Assembly: GCA_002503395.1 (NCBI GenBank)
Contig: DARQ01000044.1
Location: forward strand, 4,545 to 16,449
Reading direction: 5' to 3'
DNA from: Euryarchaeota archaeon UBA60
GTDB lineage: Archaea > Thermoplasmatota > Poseidoniia > Poseidoniales > Poseidoniaceae
DNA: 11,905 nt
The translations under genes and the position numbers were made by a program. This document shows, one piece after another, positions 1 through 6,757 of this stretch. Under the pieces are notes generated by a model. It was not told the DNA's origin and searched no databases. It was given only the letters and a program-made list of their open reading frames with translations. The stretch's first letter is position 1. The number at the start of each line of letters is the position of its first letter.

Positions 1-53
1 GTGCCACTGGCGGTAACCAGAAAGAAGGCCAGTACGATTGTGAACGGTTCCAT
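1..53 (-). CDS. possible N-terminus of a leftward signal-peptide or membrane protein, cut by window edge
   Basis: An ATG read leftward from position 53 opens a frame that stays open to the window edge. It gives 17 residues beginning MEPFTIVLAFFLVTASG, a hydrophobic stretch typical of a signal peptide or first membrane segment. A TATA-like CATAAAG lies about 24-30 bases upstream of this ATG, at a spacing that would fit a leaderless archaeal transcript. The frame also remains open upstream of the ATG, so the start is not certain. A competing reading is the tail of a rightward gene ending at a TAA at 144-146, but that translation looks random. Only a fragment is visible and no family can be named. 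Confidence 0.35.
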   Translation of the reverse strand, partial: MEPFTIVLAFFLVTASG

Positions 54-138
54 CAACCACCAGCCCGTTCGTGGCGGCTTTATGGTCTGCGGCTGAAAGC
101 AGGGGTGAAATGTGGGTTTTCGCACCTTTTTGTGGTGA

Positions 139-152
139 CGGCCTAAAGGCCG
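139..152. other. small GC-rich hairpin in the leading intergenic region
   Basis: The arms CGGCC (139-143) and GGCCG (148-152) pair perfectly around a TAAA loop. The hairpin lies between the possible leftward gene at the window edge and the rightward gene starting at 255. No T-run follows on either strand, so it does not look like a standard archaeal terminator. Its role is unknown. Confidence 0.3.
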
Positions 153-254
153 GGCCGCAATCTTGGGAATCTATGGTAATCACCTTCTAAGTCCATATCT
201 CGACCGACATAGCGAAAGTCTCTCTATGACCCCTTACCACGCACGGGGACGTTT

Positions 255-3236
255 ATGGAAGTGTTCGCTGGCTCTGAGTGGTGGGGTGACCGACTAGACG
301 GAATCGCCGATTTGGGCTACGATGTGGTCAGCATCGCCGAAGAAATGAGGGCGAATCCAGAAATGGCTAGCAAGCGGTTGCAGCAATTCGAGGAATATGT
401 CGATGCTGCTGAGGTTCTGCGCATGCAATTAGTTCACCTTCCCAGTCATTGGGAAGTGGCCCGCGCCGAGTGGATGCAATTGCTCGATGACCCTTTTTGC
501 GCCCCTACGGTGGAAAATGAGTTCAAGCGTATGCAATTATCAATGCGGCCATGGGGCTTGGAAGCCGATGCCCATCGCCGGGAATGGGAACGTGCCGGGG
601 TCGGCGAAGCACTTGAGGAAGCGGTTGAGCGCCTCGATGCGCTAGACCTCACTCTGGCCTTGGAATCGGGTGAGGTGTGTACGACGATTGCGACCTGTGT
701 CGATGATAAACTATTGTTGGTCGAGGTGAGTCTGCTCGAGGAAAAACAACGTCAGCGAGTTGCCAATCTGCGAGAGATGTCTGAACATCTGGAGGGGCGA
801 GGCTTTACCGTGGGGGCGGTTTTTGAAGGTGGCCTGGCGGCGGCGGCAGAACGGTTGGGAATCGTTGCTGAAAGGGTCGACGTGCATCAGAATATCAGTT
901 CGGTGATAATCAGCGAAATAACCCCCTTCGACTCCGAGTTGGCGAGTGACTATATCACTCGGCGAAATGAAATCCAAAAAAATCCGGGCGTTGATGAAAA
1001 TGACCGACTGCAACAATTGGAATCTGAGATTGAAGCGGTCTCCGATTCATTCCGCAGTCGGTTGGCACGGCTTCAAGAGCGAGTAGACGCTTGGGTCAGC
1101 GAAGGTTATGTGATGCCGATAGAAGGTGCGGTGCCACCTGAAGACCTGTTGATCTGGGAGATGCGAATGGCTGAAATCGAGCAGGCAATCGAGGCGCATG
1201 ACAAGACTTGGGAGAGAATCGAATCTGGGTTGCTGACCTGGCCTGAACATCGTCTCGAAGCGAGTGGATTGCGCGGTGATTTGGGGGGTATTGAGGACTT
1301 GGTCGCACTTGCCGATAGCCTTGAGCAACTTACCAGAGCTTGTACTGGAGAGGGCCAGGGCTTGATGGATTGGTGGAGTGACCATGGTTTTTCGATGGCG
1401 TTATGGCAACATCGATTCGATGATGACCCTCGCCTTGCACTGGAAGAATTCAAGGATCACGTGCCAACTCTTGAGGAGGCCAAACGAATCATCGATGGGA
1501 TTGAGCGCCTCGATGTCTCAATGGGTGGTGGAGATGAGGCATGGTCACACATCGTAGCATTGCGGGATGCTGTGCTCGAGAGCGAGACTAGTGAACAGGC
1601 ACGCCAGTGGCTGGAGGCCCGACGCCGGAGGAATCTACGTCATCGAGTGATGCTTGAAGATGAGTGGTGTAAACTGGTTTCATTGGGTAAAGCCGATGCT
1701 GAATTAGCACACACGACTGGAATTGATGAATTAAGTCTGGCTGATTTTGAATCATTGGTGGCAACTATCGACCGTACCGGTCATAATGAATCAGAACTGG
1801 TGCAAGCAACCGGTGACGAAGTGGCCGCCGCTCGCTTGGAGAAGCAATTACTGCTGCTGATTGAAAATTGGCACTCAGCGGGATGGGATACCTCTGGTGT
1901 CGAGGCGATGATTGAGGATAATCCGCTCGCATTTGGCCGAAGATTGGGTGAAATTCGCGCCCGCATGGATAACCATGAAATGCTGCGCCAGCGCTATCAG
2001 GCGCTACCGGTAGAACGTTCGGACGAAATCATCACCAGACTAGAATTAGATATGCGCAAACCCGATAAATTAGCCGCTCTTTGGTCTGATCTTCCGCAAA
2101 TTGCCGCCACCCTGGCCGACTTGCCGAGTGTTGACGGGGAGCGAAGTTGGCAAGCATGGCAGCCAGGAGAAATGCAACGCCCGACCTTGATTCCCCATAT
2201 TCTCAGCACAGTTACCTCAGATGGCACCATCGATCAGGAGGTCGAGGCGCTCGAGGCGGCAATCATCGCCATGGCCGATGAGATTGAAGTTGAGTCGTCG
2301 CCGGTCAATGAAATGCCACCAGAAGAAAAAACGGTGGCCGAAATACCCGATGGCGAACCCTTTGCCGCCACCTCCGAATCTGCGGAAGAGAGTGGAGAAA
2401 CTACCGGAGTGGCCGAGGATGTAGCGGAGGTCAAGATTCCCCCGACCATTGAGATGGCTGTTGAGGAGTTGGCGGCTTCGTTTTCAGGGTCGGAGTCGGG
2501 GGTGGGAGTGGAACCCGGGTTTGAAGACACTTCTGCGGCCGAAGACAAAGTAAAGTCTGAACCCAAAGAAGAATCGAAGTCGGGCTCTGCACCTGAAAGC
2601 AAATCAAAGTCAATTCCTGACTCGGCTGATGAATATGTGTCGATGGATGCTCCCGAGTATGAGTCGAAGGGTGAACCGGCTGCCGATGTTGCTGTATCGG
2701 GTGATGCTGGAACCGGGGGGGATGATTGGTCGATTTTCTCAAGTGCGATAGAAGATTTTGTCGAGATAATCGGTTTGGATGATGACCTCTCGGGAGATTG
2801 GCCAAGTGAATTGCCGGGATTGCGAAGGGCTCTTTCACCCTATGTCGGCCTGACTCCTCGCGATACTAGAATCGACCGTTTATTACGCCTTGTCCTGCGG
2901 GCAATTCCGCCTAATGATGCTGGGCAGGAGGATATTGAAAAATCGGTTTTGGTAATTGTAAAGTTATCGGAGTTCGCAAGAAAACTCAGAGCTTGGAGTC
3001 GAGAGAGGTTGTTATATCGAAATCTCTCCTCTTCGGGTGCATTATTGGCTGATGGGGAGGCACTGGGGCTTGCCTTGGAGAGAATCCCCGGACCGGGAAT
3101 TGCAATACCCTTGGAGGCTGATGATATCAGCCTGCCGAGATTCGAAGATTATGACGACCTATTGCGTCAAGTCGAGAAGTTGAACGGGGCGATAAATCTC
3201 CCTACTGCTGGAAATATCGTGGCCGCCAGTGCGTGA
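255..3236 (+). CDS. large modular helical protein with acidic disordered linker, unknown function
   Basis: This 993-residue protein has no recognised catalytic motif. Residues 1 to about 640 are mostly helical and contain degenerate modules with a W-x(2-4)-G-aromatic signature, then an Asp/Asn-Pro 13-14 residues after the Gly and a Leu-Pro or Leu-Asp near +41. The three best copies begin near residues 9, 370 and 535, and weaker copies near 172 and 274. Residues about 660-820 are low-complexity, rich in Glu, Ser, Lys, Pro and Ala, and are probably disordered. Residues about 823-993 form a separate mixed-composition C-terminal domain. There is no signal peptide or membrane segment, so the protein is probably cytoplasmic. 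ATG 255 is the first ATG after an in-frame stop at 210-212. A weak GGGG at 245-248 precedes it. The gene stands alone and converges on the leftward gene ending at 3287. A scaffold or protein-interaction role is only an inference from the architecture. Confidence 0.85.
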   Translation: MEVFAGSEWWGDRLDGIADLGYDVVSIAEEMRANPEMASKRLQQFEEYVDAAEVLRMQLVHLPSHWEVARAEWMQLLDDPFCAPTVENEFKRMQLSMRPWGLEADAHRREWERAGVGEALEEAVERLDALDLTLALESGEVCTTIATCVDDKLLLVEVSLLEEKQRQRVANLREMSEHLEGRGFTVGAVFEGGLAAAAERLGIVAERVDVHQNISSVIISEITPFDSELASDYITRRNEIQKNPGVDENDRLQQLESEIEAVSDSFRSRLARLQERVDAWVSEGYVMPIEGAVPPEDLLIWEMRMAEIEQAIEAHDKTWERIESGLLTWPEHRLEASGLRGDLGGIEDLVALADSLEQLTRACTGEGQGLMDWWSDHGFSMALWQHRFDDDPRLALEEFKDHVPTLEEAKRIIDGIERLDVSMGGGDEAWSHIVALRDAVLESETSEQARQWLEARRRRNLRHRVMLEDEWCKLVSLGKADAELAHTTGIDELSLADFESLVATIDRTGHNESELVQATGDEVAAARLEKQLLLLIENWHSAGWDTSGVEAMIEDNPLAFGRRLGEIRARMDNHEMLRQRYQALPVERSDEIITRLELDMRKPDKLAALWSDLPQIAATLADLPSVDGERSWQAWQPGEMQRPTLIPHILSTVTSDGTIDQEVEALEAAIIAMADEIEVESSPVNEMPPEEKTVAEIPDGEPFAATSESAEESGETTGVAEDVAEVKIPPTIEMAVEELAASFSGSESGVGVEPGFEDTSAAEDKVKSEPKEESKSGSAPESKSKSIPDSADEYVSMDAPEYESKGEPAADVAVSGDAGTGGDDWSIFSSAIEDFVEIIGLDDDLSGDWPSELPGLRRALSPYVGLTPRDTRIDRLLRLVLRAIPPNDAGQEDIEKSVLVIVKLSEFARKLRAWSRERLLYRNLSSSGALLADGEALGLALERIPGPGIAIPLEADDISLPRFEDYDDLLRQVEKLNGAINLPTAGNIVAASA
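279..443 (+). repeat. protein-level module 1 of the 993-residue protein
   Basis: Residues 9-63 form the first clear module. From Gly21-Tyr22 it aligns without gaps for 43 residues to the modules at residues 378 and 543, sharing Asn34-Pro35 and a closing Leu62-Pro63. Similarity is at protein level only; the DNA has diverged. Confidence 0.6.
1362..1514 (+). repeat. protein-level module of the 993-residue protein (residues 370-420)
   Basis: This copy has Trp373-Trp374, Gly378-Phe379, Asp391-Pro392 (Pro at +14 from Gly) and Leu419-Asp420 (+41). The spacing matches modules 1 and 5 exactly, which argues for ancient internal duplication rather than chance. Confidence 0.6.
1857..2009 (+). repeat. 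protein-level module of the 993-residue protein (residues 535-585)
   Basis: This copy has Trp539, Gly543-Trp544-Asp545, Asn556-Pro557 and Leu584-Pro585. It is the closest match to module 1: both show Gly-aromatic-Asp, Asn-Pro at +13/+14, Arg-Leu at about +20 and Leu-Pro at +41/+42. Confidence 0.6.
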
Positions 3237-3286
3237 TTTTCCGATACTCTCAGCCGCTGTGGGTCATCGAGGCGGCCAAGGTGGTT

Positions 3287-4804
3287 TCAGTCACCCAATG
3301 CAGAAAGTAACTCGTCCTTTTCATCGCCGGACATGGTGTCAACCCTCTCTCCGGCCGGAACCACGGCAGTAGGCGCTTGACCGGTCGTCTCGAGTCCCAT
3401 GTCAAGAGCATCGAGATTTACAGGGGCGGCACCCATCGGTGGTGGTGGCATTCCCATTACTGGCGGAGGCGCAGGCGATGCTGGCATCAGTGGCGGCGTC
3501 ATTCCCGGCGCTGCAGGAACCGGCGCTGCAGGAGTTGGCGAGGGAGGAGGTGGAGGTGGTGGTAAGCCCGAAGGTTCCGGTGGTGGAGGAGGTGGTGCTG
3601 GCAATCCTAGTGGATGGGGTGGTGCTGGCATCGGCACCGGTGGCATATCAGGGGCGGGAGGTGGAATGGGGTCACCGTCAGGGTCAGCTATGACCACCCC
3701 CTCTGGGATTGGCGCCCCCTCGGGTATACCGGTGGTGAATGCCGGGGAAGTATCGGATGCTGGTTCTTGCCCAATTATGGGTGCAGGGGGGGGAACATCA
3801 TCCTGGTTAACGACTGGGGTTTCGGTAGGCATTGGTGGCAGAGCGACCAAGGGTTGAGATTTCACTTCCAATTGTGGGGCAGGGGCTTGCGATGCAGCCA
3901 TTACCGTGGTGCTGGCTGCGGCAGCGGCATCTTTTTCGGCCTTGATTCGTGCCTTCTCTTGCGCTTTCGCCTCGGCTTTGACGGCTTTTTCATCCGCCTT
4001 GACCGCCTTGCGCTGTGCCGCTAATTGCTTAGCATCTCGGCGCTCTACATCAATTTCCTCGGCTAGTTGATCCAATTCGGAGGTATCCAATTCATGTCCG
4101 TGTAGTATTCCTTGCACCGAGTGGTCGAGACGGTCCATGCTGGCTGTGGTCAACAGGCGATTGGAGCCCCAGCGCCAGATGACCAGACGGTGGAGTTTTC
4201 CCGGTGATTGAAAGGTGATCACCTCGGGGTCGGCAAGTTGTAATGAACTAAGGCCAAGGCCGGCGAGTAACGGTATCACACCCCACCACTGTCCGGTGAG
4301 AACCGCACCGGCACCGAACATCGTCGTCAGCCACCAGGCGATGATACCGCGGTCGAGCCAATCGACGCGGCGGTGCGAGAATCCTTGGAAAGCCTCGCGC
4401 TTGAGCATCAGGTCGGTCTGGGCCTCAATGCCGCTGGACGAACGGGTGGTGCGAACCACGCGAATCAGGTCATCGTCGACCAATAAAGAGTGGGCTTGGT
4501 CACCGTCTTTTGATTCTCGGAGAATGAATTCAGCGAAATCTTCGCTCAGTGCCGCTCTGGCACGGACGGCGGAATAGGTCATTTCCGTGGTCGCCACATC
4601 GGGCGCATCTCCGGTGTTTTCCTCAACGGTTTCCTCGGACTTTGCGGCATCGACTTCTTCTTCGTCAATGGTATCGACATGAGAATCTGCACTTGCATCA
4701 GCGCTGACCTCTTCACCCTCGACAACCCCGAAAAAGTCATCGTCAGGAGGTGCTTCAGCATTTGCTTCAGCGGGCGTTTCGCTACCCTCGGCCTCAGCGG
4801 ACAT
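3287..4804 (-). CDS. membrane-anchored protein with acidic N-terminus, TM hairpin, coiled coil and polyproline tail
   Basis: This 505-residue protein is of unknown function. Residues 1-75 are strongly acidic and Ala-rich, probably disordered. Residues about 78-145 look folded. Two adjacent hydrophobic segments (about 152-170 and 172-190), separated by a very short turn, form a probable transmembrane hairpin. The preceding stretch is basic (KREAFQGFSHRR at 135-146), so both termini should face the cytoplasm. Residues about 193-235 resume a folded, possibly beta-rich region. This gives a soluble domain interrupted by a membrane hairpin, somewhat like bacterial PH-like membrane proteins (inference only). 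Residues about 240-298 are Lys/Ala/Glu-rich and predict a coiled coil. Residues about 336-460 are polyproline with runs of six or seven Pro, and the protein ends in a charged helix-like tail (DEKDELLSALGD). The start lies 55 bases after the dnaG stop, so the two genes are probably cotranscribed. The Shine-Dalgarno is weak (GGGG just upstream). Confidence 0.85.
   Translation of the reverse strand: MSAEAEGSETPAEANAEAPPDDDFFGVVEGEEVSADASADSHVDTIDEEEVDAAKSEETVEENTGDAPDVATTEMTYSAVRARAALSEDFAEFILRESKDGDQAHSLLVDDDLIRVVRTTRSSSGIEAQTDLMLKREAFQGFSHRRVDWLDRGIIAWWLTTMFGAGAVLTGQWWGVIPLLAGLGLSSLQLADPEVITFQSPGKLHRLVIWRWGSNRLLTTASMDRLDHSVQGILHGHELDTSELDQLAEEIDVERRDAKQLAAQRKAVKADEKAVKAEAKAQEKARIKAEKDAAAAASTTVMAASQAPAPQLEVKSQPLVALPPMPTETPVVNQDDVPPPAPIIGQEPASDTSPAFTTGIPEGAPIPEGVVIADPDGDPIPPPAPDMPPVPMPAPPHPLGLPAPPPPPPEPSGLPPPPPPPSPTPAAPVPAAPGMTPPLMPASPAPPPVMGMPPPPMGAAPVNLDALDMGLETTGQAPTAVVPAGERVDTMSGDEKDELLSALGD
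3425..3799 (-). repeat. polyproline low-complexity coding tract
   Basis: This stretch encodes residues about 336-460 of the 505-residue protein and is dominated by Pro, Ala, Gly and Met. It includes an unbroken run of eight C on the coding strand (G on the plus strand at 3786-3793). Tracts like this are prone to slippage and to sequencing or assembly error. Confidence 0.8.
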
Positions 4805-4832
4805 ACTACCCCGAGGAGTGCGACCACTGATG

Positions 4833-4853
4833 ACCTTTCACCCTGTGAAAGGT
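4833..4853. other. strong hairpin between dnaG and the downstream membrane-protein gene
   Basis: The arms ACCTTTCAC (4833-4841) and GTGAAAGGT (4845-4853) are perfect complements around a three-base loop. The hairpin begins seven bases past the dnaG stop in the direction of transcription and ends 28 bases before the next start codon. No T-run follows on the leftward transcript, so it is unlike a normal archaeal terminator. An mRNA processing, stability or translational control element is more likely (inference). Confidence 0.55.
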
Positions 4854-4859
4854 TGGATT

Positions 4860-6074
4860 TCACTGATAATCAGCCAAGATGAAGGTCTCGACTTCGTCGG
4901 ATGTCGAGAAACCCTTGCCGGCACTGGTACCGACCAAAGTCTCAATCGCCGAGGTGCTGGCTATTTCGACCATTCGTTCACTCAGTGGGCCGTTGAAGAC
5001 GATGGCTACGGCGCCATCGGCCTGCTCGGCCTCCTTAGCCAGTTTGGTCGCACCTATGGGTTCAGAAAGGGTGCCATCAACGTAGACAATGATGGCTTTC
5101 TTACTGGCTAGGTCTCCCATGTGGTCAAACAGTTCCTTGGCCTTTTCCGGTGCTGGCTCGGTGCTGGCCGCCAACACTTCTGTAGCTTTTTGGTCGCCTT
5201 TGGATTCCTTGGCATCGACCTGTTTGAGGAAACGGCTCGCTTCAACCTTCATCGACAAGCACTTGGTGACGGTTTTCTGGGGTAGAAGTTCCCATTCCTG
5301 ACCGACCGGCGCCTGAGCGACAAAGTCGACCTTGAGGGCACTGTAGAGTTGTTGGAACAGCATCTCTCCGCCGCGGTCACCGTCGATGGCGACGATTACT
5401 GTCGCCTTGCTGTTGGCAAGTTCGATTAATTCCGGCTTGATATTGCCAGCGCCATCGGTAGATATTGCGTTCTTGATTCCGTAGTTGATGATATTTCGAA
5501 CGTCGTTACGTCCCTCGACGATAATCAGCGACTCGCTGCTCGCGGCGTTTGGTCCACAGGTCAGACCATGGTAATCGGTCACCTGCTGGGTGGTCAATAC
5601 TGAGCGAACCTCTTCGATTACGGTCTTGCTGGTAGCACTGCCACTACTTACCATCTCGAGAAGTAGTTGCTTAGCCCGATCGACCACAGTGGTGCGCTTC
5701 ACGGCGCGGATGTCGTGGATGCTGGTTACCTTGATTATCGCATTACAAGGCCCGATTCTATCGATTGTTTCCAGCGATGAGGCGATGATTGCAGTCTCAA
5801 CATTATCCATGCTGCTGGGGATGGTGATTTCCCCCGAGGCTCGGCCTTTGATGACTTCCATCTCAACGTCGACGTGCCCGATACGGGCGGTGCGCTGTAG
5901 TTTTCGTAGTTCTAAATCATCGCCGAGCAGACCTTCAGTCTGCCCCATAATCGCCCCGATGACGTCCTTTCTTTGCACGCTGCCATCGATTTCCAACGAT
6001 GCGTGGATCATGTATTTCATGGCCTTGGATTTACCGCCGCCCTTGTTTCCGCCTTTGTTATCTCGTCTTCCCAT
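4860..6074 (-). CDS. dnaG: archaeal DnaG-type primase / exosome-associated TOPRIM protein
   Basis: Archaeal DnaG proteins make RNA primers through a TOPRIM catalytic core and also associate with the RNA exosome through Csl4 (family knowledge). From the chosen start this copy has 404 residues. An archaeal DnaG N-terminal domain begins at about residue 19 (MKYMIHASLEIDG, then GAIMGQTEGLLGDDLELR). The TOPRIM core follows, with Glu187 in IIVEGRNDV and the acidic pair Asp231 and Asp233 in AIDGDRGGE. A conserved AP-x-G-x-E segment lies at about 255-260, and a C-terminal domain at about 325-404. ATG 6074 is preferred because GAGGAG (6083-6088) sits eight bases upstream. An ATG at 6104 would precede that ribosome site, and an ATG at 6020 would match the usual DnaG start but has a weaker site. 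The chosen start adds an 18-residue Gly/Lys/Arg-rich extension. It is probably the first gene of a unit with the leftward membrane protein. Confidence 0.96.
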   Translation of the reverse strand: MGRRDNKGGNKGGGKSKAMKYMIHASLEIDGSVQRKDVIGAIMGQTEGLLGDDLELRKLQRTARIGHVDVEMEVIKGRASGEITIPSSMDNVETAIIASSLETIDRIGPCNAIIKVTSIHDIRAVKRTTVVDRAKQLLLEMVSSGSATSKTVIEEVRSVLTTQQVTDYHGLTCGPNAASSESLIIVEGRNDVRNIINYGIKNAISTDGAGNIKPELIELANSKATVIVAIDGDRGGEMLFQQLYSALKVDFVAQAPVGQEWELLPQKTVTKCLSMKVEASRFLKQVDAKESKGDQKATEVLAASTEPAPEKAKELFDHMGDLASKKAIIVYVDGTLSEPIGATKLAKEAEQADGAVAIVFNGPLSERMVEIASTSAIETLVGTSAGKGFSTSDEVETFILADYQ

Positions 6075-6082
6075 TTGAATTT

Positions 6083-6088
6083 CTCCTC
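6083..6088 (-). promoter_or_regulatory. Shine-Dalgarno site deciding the dnaG start
   Basis: On the leftward strand this reads GAGGAG, with eight bases to ATG 6074. It lies inside the longer possible reading frame from ATG 6104, which makes that upstream start unlikely. Confidence 0.7.
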
Positions 6089-6122
6089 TATGCCCTAAAA
6101 CCAATACCGGACACTGTGAACG

Positions 6123-6140
6123 TTCGGCAATAGCGCCGAA
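6123..6140. promoter_or_regulatory. inverted repeat in the divergent control region
   Basis: TTCGGC (6123-6128) and GCCGAA (6135-6140) form perfect arms around six bases. The repeat lies about 50 bases upstream of dnaG in the shared region between dnaG and the rightward cluster. It could be an operator or an RNA hairpin in the 5' leader of dnaG; the sequence alone does not decide. Confidence 0.35.
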
Positions 6141-6158
6141 AGCGCCGGTGAATCGGAA

Positions 6159-6175
6159 TTGAACCTAGGGCTCAA
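6159..6175. promoter_or_regulatory. operator-like imperfect palindrome in the divergent control region
   Basis: TTGAACCTAGGGCTCAA is a 17-base near-palindrome: TTGA/TCAA outer arms, CC/GG inner arms, a single A/C mismatch and a three-base centre. Size and symmetry suit a dimeric helix-turn-helix regulator. It lies 85 bases upstream of dnaG and 100 bases upstream of the chosen start of the rightward cluster. Confidence 0.35.
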
Positions 6176-6274
6176 AGGGCGCGACATTATCCTCCTTATT
6201 CAAGCCGTCGAGAGATGGGGATTTTCATTTCCCCTTGCCGATGCCCTCAAAAACCGGAATATGCTAGAGGCGGC

Positions 6275-6748
6275 GTGGCTGATGAAGAAGTTCTAACCCT
6301 TGAAGTCTTCAAGGGAACCGTAGAAGTGATGCTAAGCGACGATTTCCTATCATTGGATGAGAAGCGGCTGATTATTAAATTGGCCAACCAACTCCGTCTT
6401 GAAGAGGATGAGCCGGCCAAGGTCTACGAAGCGATTCGCGAGGGTCGAGATATAACTGGTGGACGGGAGATGAGCAAAGGTGAGTGTATTCGGGTCTTCA
6501 CCCGGGTTTACGAAGTCGCTCTAGTCAATGAGTCGGTTTCTATCGATGAAGAGAATGTCCTCGCTCACCTGCGCCATCACCTGAATATTGAAGACGAGGA
6601 TTATGAGCAGGTGGTCGCCGGGTTGAAGAAAATCATCACCGAGCGTTATGACGACAACGTCGTCGGACTGATGCTCAATACCCTTTCCGACTCGGTGACT
6701 TTGGTCGGGAGATTATTCGACGGTGTGCGCACAAAGAACGCATCATGA
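6275..6748 (+). CDS. tandem TerB-like helical protein
   Basis: From GTG 6275 the protein has 157 residues, highly acidic and probably all helical. It is an internal duplication. Residues 10-57 and 73-120 align without gaps, each with a Val-Phe opening, an LSLDE or VSIDE turn (near 25-29 and 88-92), a Leu-rich helix and a closing acidic helix (EEDEPAKV; EDEDYEQV). This pattern resembles TerB/tellurite-resistance-type helical domains, in which acidic residues bind metal or mediate contacts (family-level inference). There is no membrane segment. GTG 6275 is preferred because GAGG (6267-6270) lies four bases upstream and the first repeat starts soon after. An in-frame ATG at 6215 would add 20 Cys/Pro-containing residues and has no clear ribosome site. 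The next gene starts nine bases after the stop, so this is probably the first gene of a four-gene unit ending in mobA. Confidence 0.75.
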   Translation: MADEEVLTLEVFKGTVEVMLSDDFLSLDEKRLIIKLANQLRLEEDEPAKVYEAIREGRDITGGREMSKGECIRVFTRVYEVALVNESVSIDEENVLAHLRHHLNIEDEDYEQVVAGLKKIITERYDDNVVGLMLNTLSDSVTLVGRLFDGVRTKNAS

Positions 6749-6753
6749 GGTGG
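6747..6753 (+). promoter_or_regulatory. Shine-Dalgarno site overlapping the upstream stop codon
   Basis: GAGGTGG begins inside the TGA of the TerB-like gene and lies four bases before ATG 6758. This indicates translational coupling within an operon and fixes the start of the 207-residue gene. Confidence 0.65.
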
Positions 6754-6757
6754 ACTT

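Noticed and set aside
3..146. Possible tail of a rightward gene ending at 144-146
   Set aside because: The 47-residue translation has a random composition and no family signal; the leftward hydrophobic start is slightly better supported, though neither is secure.
3253..3276. GCCGC/GCGGC inverted repeat in the gap between the 993-residue gene and its convergent neighbour
   Set aside because: Only five base pairs with a 14-base loop and no T-run; too weak to call a terminator.
3399..3857. Rightward glycine-rich open frames opposite the polyproline gene
   Set aside because: They are the antisense reading of Pro-rich codons (CCN gives GGN); no ribosome site or domain, and the leftward frame is longer and has a sensible architecture.
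4863..4873. Perfect 11-base palindrome CTGATAATCAG
   Set aside because: It encodes the last residues of DnaG (Asp-Tyr-Gln region) and is short enough to arise by chance.
6105..6214. tRNA-like T-arm sequence (GGTTCAATTCC on the minus strand)
   Set aside because: The T-stem does not pair well and no matching acceptor strand or anticodon arm lies at the required distance.
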